Shown: positions 60,376-64,000 of the stretch, one piece after another | How the letters are laid out: each line of letters starts with the position of its first letter | Numbering within the stretch: the stretch's first letter is position 1 | Assembly (NCBI GenBank): GCA_900169235.1 | Contig: FWCC01000048.1 | Coordinates: forward strand, 62,001-126,000 | Reading direction: 5' to 3' | From: Zarea fungicola | Taxonomy: Eukaryota > Ascomycota > Sordariomycetes > Hypocreales > Cordycipitaceae | DNA length: 64,000 nt | Made by a program: the position numbers and the translations under genes | Notes under the pieces: generated by a model | Database searches by the model: none | What the model saw: only the letters and a program-made list of their open reading frames with translations | What the model was told of the DNA's origin: nothing

Positions 60376-61224
60376 ATGACCGTCTCAAAGAGTCCCGGCC
60401 TCACGAGGTTCCTATCAGACTTTACCCTCGGCTTCTCAGATGGCATCACCGTCCCCTTTGCCCTCACTGCCGGTCTCAGCTCCCTTGGCAAGTCCGACAC
60501 TGTCATTTACGCTGGCCTCGCCGAGCTCTGCGCCGGTAGCATCAGCATGGGCATCGGTGGCTACCTCGCCGCCCTCGATGAGCTGCCTACCCAAACAATG
60601 GAAAGCGACGACACACACCAACTGTCTAGCAGCGCCGGCGATGTTGAGGAGCTCCGCGGCATGCTCCGCCACCGTAGCAGCAGCAGCGACGACGAGGACA
60701 CCTCCTCTGCCCACGAAAAGGGCGAGACGAGCACTGCGCGCGAGCAGCTCATCCTACGCCACCTCGAGCCGCTGTGTCTACCCTCGGCAACTGTCTCTGA
60801 CATTGTCGCTACCTTGCGCAGTCAGCCCGGCGGCATGGACCGCGCTGTGACTGGGATTGAGACGCACAACGACGACCTGGGCATGGCCGTTGGCGATGGC
60901 GGCGCCGCGCCGCTGCCCATATGGCCCGTCGCGTCGGGCCTCTCCATTTCGTTCGGCTATACGGTCGGTGGTACGATACCCCTGCTTCCCTACTTTTTTG
61001 CCGCCACGGTTGGTCTTGGTCTGCGCTGGAGCATTGGAGTGTGCCTGGTCTCACTCATGGTGTTTGGCGCGGGGAAGAAGTGGCTACTAGGCGGCGAGGA
61101 CACGAACTGGAAGCAATGTATATGGTCCGGACTGCAAATGTTGGCGCTGGGGAGCATTGCGGCGGCGGCAGCAGTGGCGTGCGTTACCTTGCTCGGGTCG
61201 GCGACGGAAACCCCAGGTGTATAG
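60376..61224 (+). CDS. VIT1/CCC1-like iron/manganese transporter
   Basis: Single-exon gene of 282 residues. It encodes a probable vacuolar iron or manganese importer of the VIT1/CCC1 family, which protects cells from metal excess. Five hydrophobic segments are visible: TM1 (about 14-38, containing SDFTLGFSDGITVPFALTAG, the family signature), TM2 (about 43-67), TM3 (about 183-210), TM4 (about 213-240) and TM5 (about 250-277). Between TM2 and TM3 lies a cytosolic loop rich in Ser, Asp and Glu. The start at 60376 gives the expected short N-terminus; an in-frame ATG at 60286 would translate the leader repeat and is not used. The 5-TM layout with the TM2-TM3 loop agrees with the family. Confidence 0.9.
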   Translation: MTVSKSPGLTRFLSDFTLGFSDGITVPFALTAGLSSLGKSDTVIYAGLAELCAGSISMGIGGYLAALDELPTQTMESDDTHQLSSSAGDVEELRGMLRHRSSSSDDEDTSSAHEKGETSTAREQLILRHLEPLCLPSATVSDIVATLRSQPGGMDRAVTGIETHNDDLGMAVGDGGAAPLPIWPVASGLSISFGYTVGGTIPLLPYFFAATVGLGLRWSIGVCLVSLMVFGAGKKWLLGGEDTNWKQCIWSGLQMLALGSIAAAAAVACVTLLGSATETPGV

Positions 61225-62949
61225 TACGAGCACACAATGCGTTAGTCTTGGAAGTTTTAAAAAAATAAGAGCGGGAAGAAGGCTGTTCTCAATCAATTAA
61301 ATATACATACACACGTACATAGCATTGAATGGCGTTCGGTTTGGGATTTCTGGTATAGGGATTTGGCATGAATGCCACACGGAGCGATAGACACAGTTTA
61401 TACATATCAATACAGAGTACATATTATATTTCGACATAGTTTCTTCCTTAATCAAATTTCTTAACATTTCCCAGAACAATCAATATCTATTCCCGATGCC
61501 ATTTTCCGGAGCTTGTATTTTACGAGGACAGCGGCGGCAGACGACTGACACAAATACCCTGGATTTACGTTATTGGCACATGGCGAAATCGACGTTGAAA
61601 AATGTCTACCATACCACCAATGTAGAGTCAAAAGTTACAGCTTGTAAAATATACTTTAACCCCATTAGCGTAAACTCTTTCGAACACGTCTCTCTATATT
61701 TTCTAGTTGGGCAGTCTTTGGAAATGCGGCCCCAAAGAATTACTAAAAGTTAATTTTTACAAAACAAAAAAAGCAAAGATAAAAAAAGACCAAAGCCTCT
61801 ATGTATTTATTGTTATGGGAATGGCAATTCCAGGATAAATCAGTATTATAGATCTCCAATGGAGGAGAGGAAAGCGAGGAACACTGACCGACAGCTAGAC
61901 AAACTTCAGATACACCAGCAGGAGATGTCCTAAAGCGCCTCTAGATTCCCGTAATTAAAAACTAAAAGTCCAACATTACGATAAGATTATCAATGCCCTA
62001 GGCTGATACCGTCCCGTGAACATATAAGTGACAAAATTCTTGGTGCATCCGCACCTTACTCTGTCAATACATCCCTTGCAAAGGCTTGGGCAGTGTGCCG
62101 TAGAGGCCCATAGAGAAGAAATTTAAATATTGAGCTTTTATATAATTATCAAGAGCTCCAAGTCCTAAAAGACTGTGACCTAGCTCATTCTGGTCATTTT
62201 ACCACATTTTAGCCCGTTTAGTACGCAGTGGTGCACCTGATAGTGAAGGGGCGACATGACAGCACCCGGACCTCGAATAGCGAAAGCCAATATACCCCAT
62301 GGAGAAAATTAGCAACGAATTAAATTTTCGGACGCACACCAAACTCCGTTGATATGGCCGGAACGGGCGACCCAGCCTCACTCTCACTGCATGGCGGTTC
62401 GTGGCTAAAAACTGCCCCCCGCGCATATTCATTGGCTTGGCATGCTGCAGGCAATACGGGATCCCCACAGAAATCTAGTTGTATGCATTAAAATAGTGCC
62501 AATAATGATCTCTCACAAGCCAGTCGATGGAACCTTGTGCTATGTTACTTTATAGAAAGCTAATGCGGGAGCAAGAGTAACTGCGGAGGTCAAATTGGGA
62601 AGCGACGGCAACCGTACCAAGCCATGCACAGTGCCATCTGCTCAAATTGCTACTCTTTTGAGAAGCTTGAGACAAGGAGAGACAGTTTGAAAGGCCCAAA
62701 AATAAGATATCTCAAGGCAGTATGAAGAACACCAAGATCTATTATTGGGCGATGAGTGGGGTGGTGACTGACTAGCGAGTGGGACTTGGCTACGGGAACA
62801 TCGTTGACCGTCATCATCATGATTCAAGACCATCGAGGAGCATATCCAGCTCTCTAAACCTGTTCAGGCAAGGTGTTTCTCCATCGGAATAAGCATGATG
62901 GTTTTTGTAACGTTCCCCGATTCGACCATGATATACCCCAGCTGGGTTC

Positions 62950-63174
62950 TTGAAACTAGAGGATGAGTTTCTAAAAGTCACCCGAAGCTTTCAAGCTTCT
63001 ATGAAAAGTATGCGGGGCACGTTATGCGGGATGGCGGGACAGCCGACGGCTGCATCCGATTTTTCCTGCATGCGAGCCACGGTGGACGACTCATACAAGA
63101 CTCTGGAGGCGTTGAGTGGTCAGAGCTGTGATGGAATTTTTGAAGGATTCAAAGTTGAGTGCAAATGCAAATGA
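62950..63174 (+). CDS. Weak candidate: C-terminal exon of a small Cys-containing protein
   Basis: A 74-codon frame ends in a Cys-rich tail (GQSCDGIFEGFKVECKCK). It has five cysteines and a mixed charged/helical body. No signal peptide is present in the frame itself; an upstream exon would be required, and none was found with confidence. It may be a terminal exon of a small secreted protein, a decayed gene or chance. Confidence 0.15.
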   Translation: MKLEDEFLKVTRSFQASMKSMRGTLCGMAGQPTAASDFSCMRATVDDSYKTLEALSGQSCDGIFEGFKVECKCK

Positions 63175-63776
63175 TCGTACCATACATGAACTGAGCATGC
63201 TGTCATGATTGAATACGGCGCACATCGTTTATTTATCCGAGGCAGTTTATCCAATTTACATAAAAAGTGACATAGGCATGAACTAAAAATGAAATCAATA
63301 TTCAATGCCGGTGCAGTTCAATCTGTCAGTTTTGTTGACGTATGAAATGTAAATAAATAGAATTAAATGTGTGGGCTAAACAGAGAGATGGGATTACATT
63401 CAAATGTCCAAATATCCCCATTAATTTATTTATGCTCATAAACCCTCAGATACATGAGCTGAACATGCAGCCCGTACTGACCTCAGCTGACATTGTGCAC
63501 CCATTCTTTGCCACTTCATTCAATATAGCTAAGCTTGCAGATATCTCGCCACCAAGAAATAAAGCAAACGCAATAATGGTTCAACTTATCCTGTAAATAT
63601 CGTATCATGCGAAGAGGAGCTCAGCCAGCCTGGTTTTGGCCAAGCCGTGATTCCCGTAACTACGATAGGCAGAGCAGCAAAGCAGGCATAAGGCCAAGAC
63701 ATTGGGGCTGAACTAGGAATAAAACCTACGGATCAAAATCCTTCTTAGATGCCCCATAGAAAGTTCACCGGGTGCA

Positions 63777-63783
63777 TATAAAG
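63777..63783 (+). promoter_or_regulatory. TATA box of the right-edge gene
   Basis: TATAAAG lies about 190 bases before the start codon and about 105 bases before a GTAAGT donor in the presumed leader. Position and context fit a core promoter. Confidence 0.45.
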
Positions 63784-63968
63784 ACCTGGTGTTCCCTGAG
63801 TTAGAAAGCAAGACTACAGAAGTTATCTAGAGACGACACAAACTCAATACCCAACTCTTCACGTTTTACCTTTTACCAAATACGTAAGTCTTCAAAGAAT
63901 TCGCGTGCAGACGAGGGGAGATCTACCATGTTGACTTTACATATCACAGCGTATTCCCGTCCTTCATC

Positions 63969-64000
63969 ATGAGCGAGCAGCTTCGCGTGTGGCTTGAGCC
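63969..64000 (+). CDS. First codons of a gene cut by the right edge
   Basis: ATG at 63969 begins MSEQLRVWLE and leaves the window. It is preceded by a TATA box (63777), a pyrimidine-rich leader and a likely leader intron from 63884 (GTAAGT) to 63949 (CACAG). Ten codons do not allow a family call. Confidence 0.4.
   Translation, partial: MSEQLRVWLE

Larger units (their letters stand above)
61225..63968. other. 2.7 kb nearly empty region
   Basis: AT-rich DNA without a supported gene. A short forward frame at 62950-63174 with five cysteines is discussed separately as a weak candidate. The last 200 bases look like a promoter and leader of the right-edge gene. Confidence 0.5.

Overview
This window comes from the nuclear genome of a filamentous ascomycete (Pezizomycotina), most likely a Sordariomycete of the Hypocreales. 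The evidence is: short GT-AG introns with CTRAC-like branch points; conserved fungal families (Nop12, alpha-tubulin, ATG11, Zn2Cys6 regulator, GT31-like glycosyltransferase, VIT/CCC1-like transporter); and intergenic DNA rich in GGTACC- and TACGGAGTA-type words. The species cannot be fixed from sequence alone. No rRNA, tRNA, CRISPR array, intact transposon or recognisable secondary-metabolite cluster was found.

Layout. 0-6 kb: the acidic N-terminus of an unknown protein running off the left edge (-), the nucleolar RNA-binding protein Nop12 (+) and alpha-tubulin (-). 7-13 kb: a Cys-rich single-pass membrane protein (-), ribosomal protein uS19/S15 (+), a SET-domain protein (-) and a 17.8 kDa-type complex I subunit (-). 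13.9-22 kb: a Gfo/Idh/MocA oxidoreductase (-), Rex2-type oligoribonuclease (+), phosphoglucomutase (+) and a ten-exon protein of unknown function (-). 22-33 kb is gene-poor: only the HMG-box protein NHP6 (-) and a CENP-H-like kinetochore protein (-). 33-41 kb: the autophagy scaffold ATG11 (+), an F-box-like protein (+) and a small kinase-fold protein (+). 43-52 kb: a membrane-anchored ubiquitin protease (+), a type II membrane glycosyltransferase (+) and a Zn2Cys6 regulator with a polyglutamine tract (+). 52.8-61.2 kb: a membrane-anchored multicopper oxidase (-), a secreted phosphatase (+) and a VIT/CCC1-type metal transporter (+). 61.2-64 kb is almost empty and ends with the first codons of a new gene.

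The genes are mostly independent housekeeping loci (translation, cytoskeleton, respiration, sugar phosphate metabolism, RNA turnover, autophagy, chromosome segregation) and do not form one pathway. Exon structures were built by hand from splice signals and reading-frame continuity. Most models close exactly in frame. The 5' end of the 7.1-8.7 kb gene stays unresolved. No previously undescribed multi-gene system is evident. The points most worth a second look are the 564-base GC-AG intron that splits the zinc cluster of the regulator at 49-52 kb, several micro-exons, the repeated TACGGAGTA word, and the long gene-poor stretch around 26-31.6 kb.
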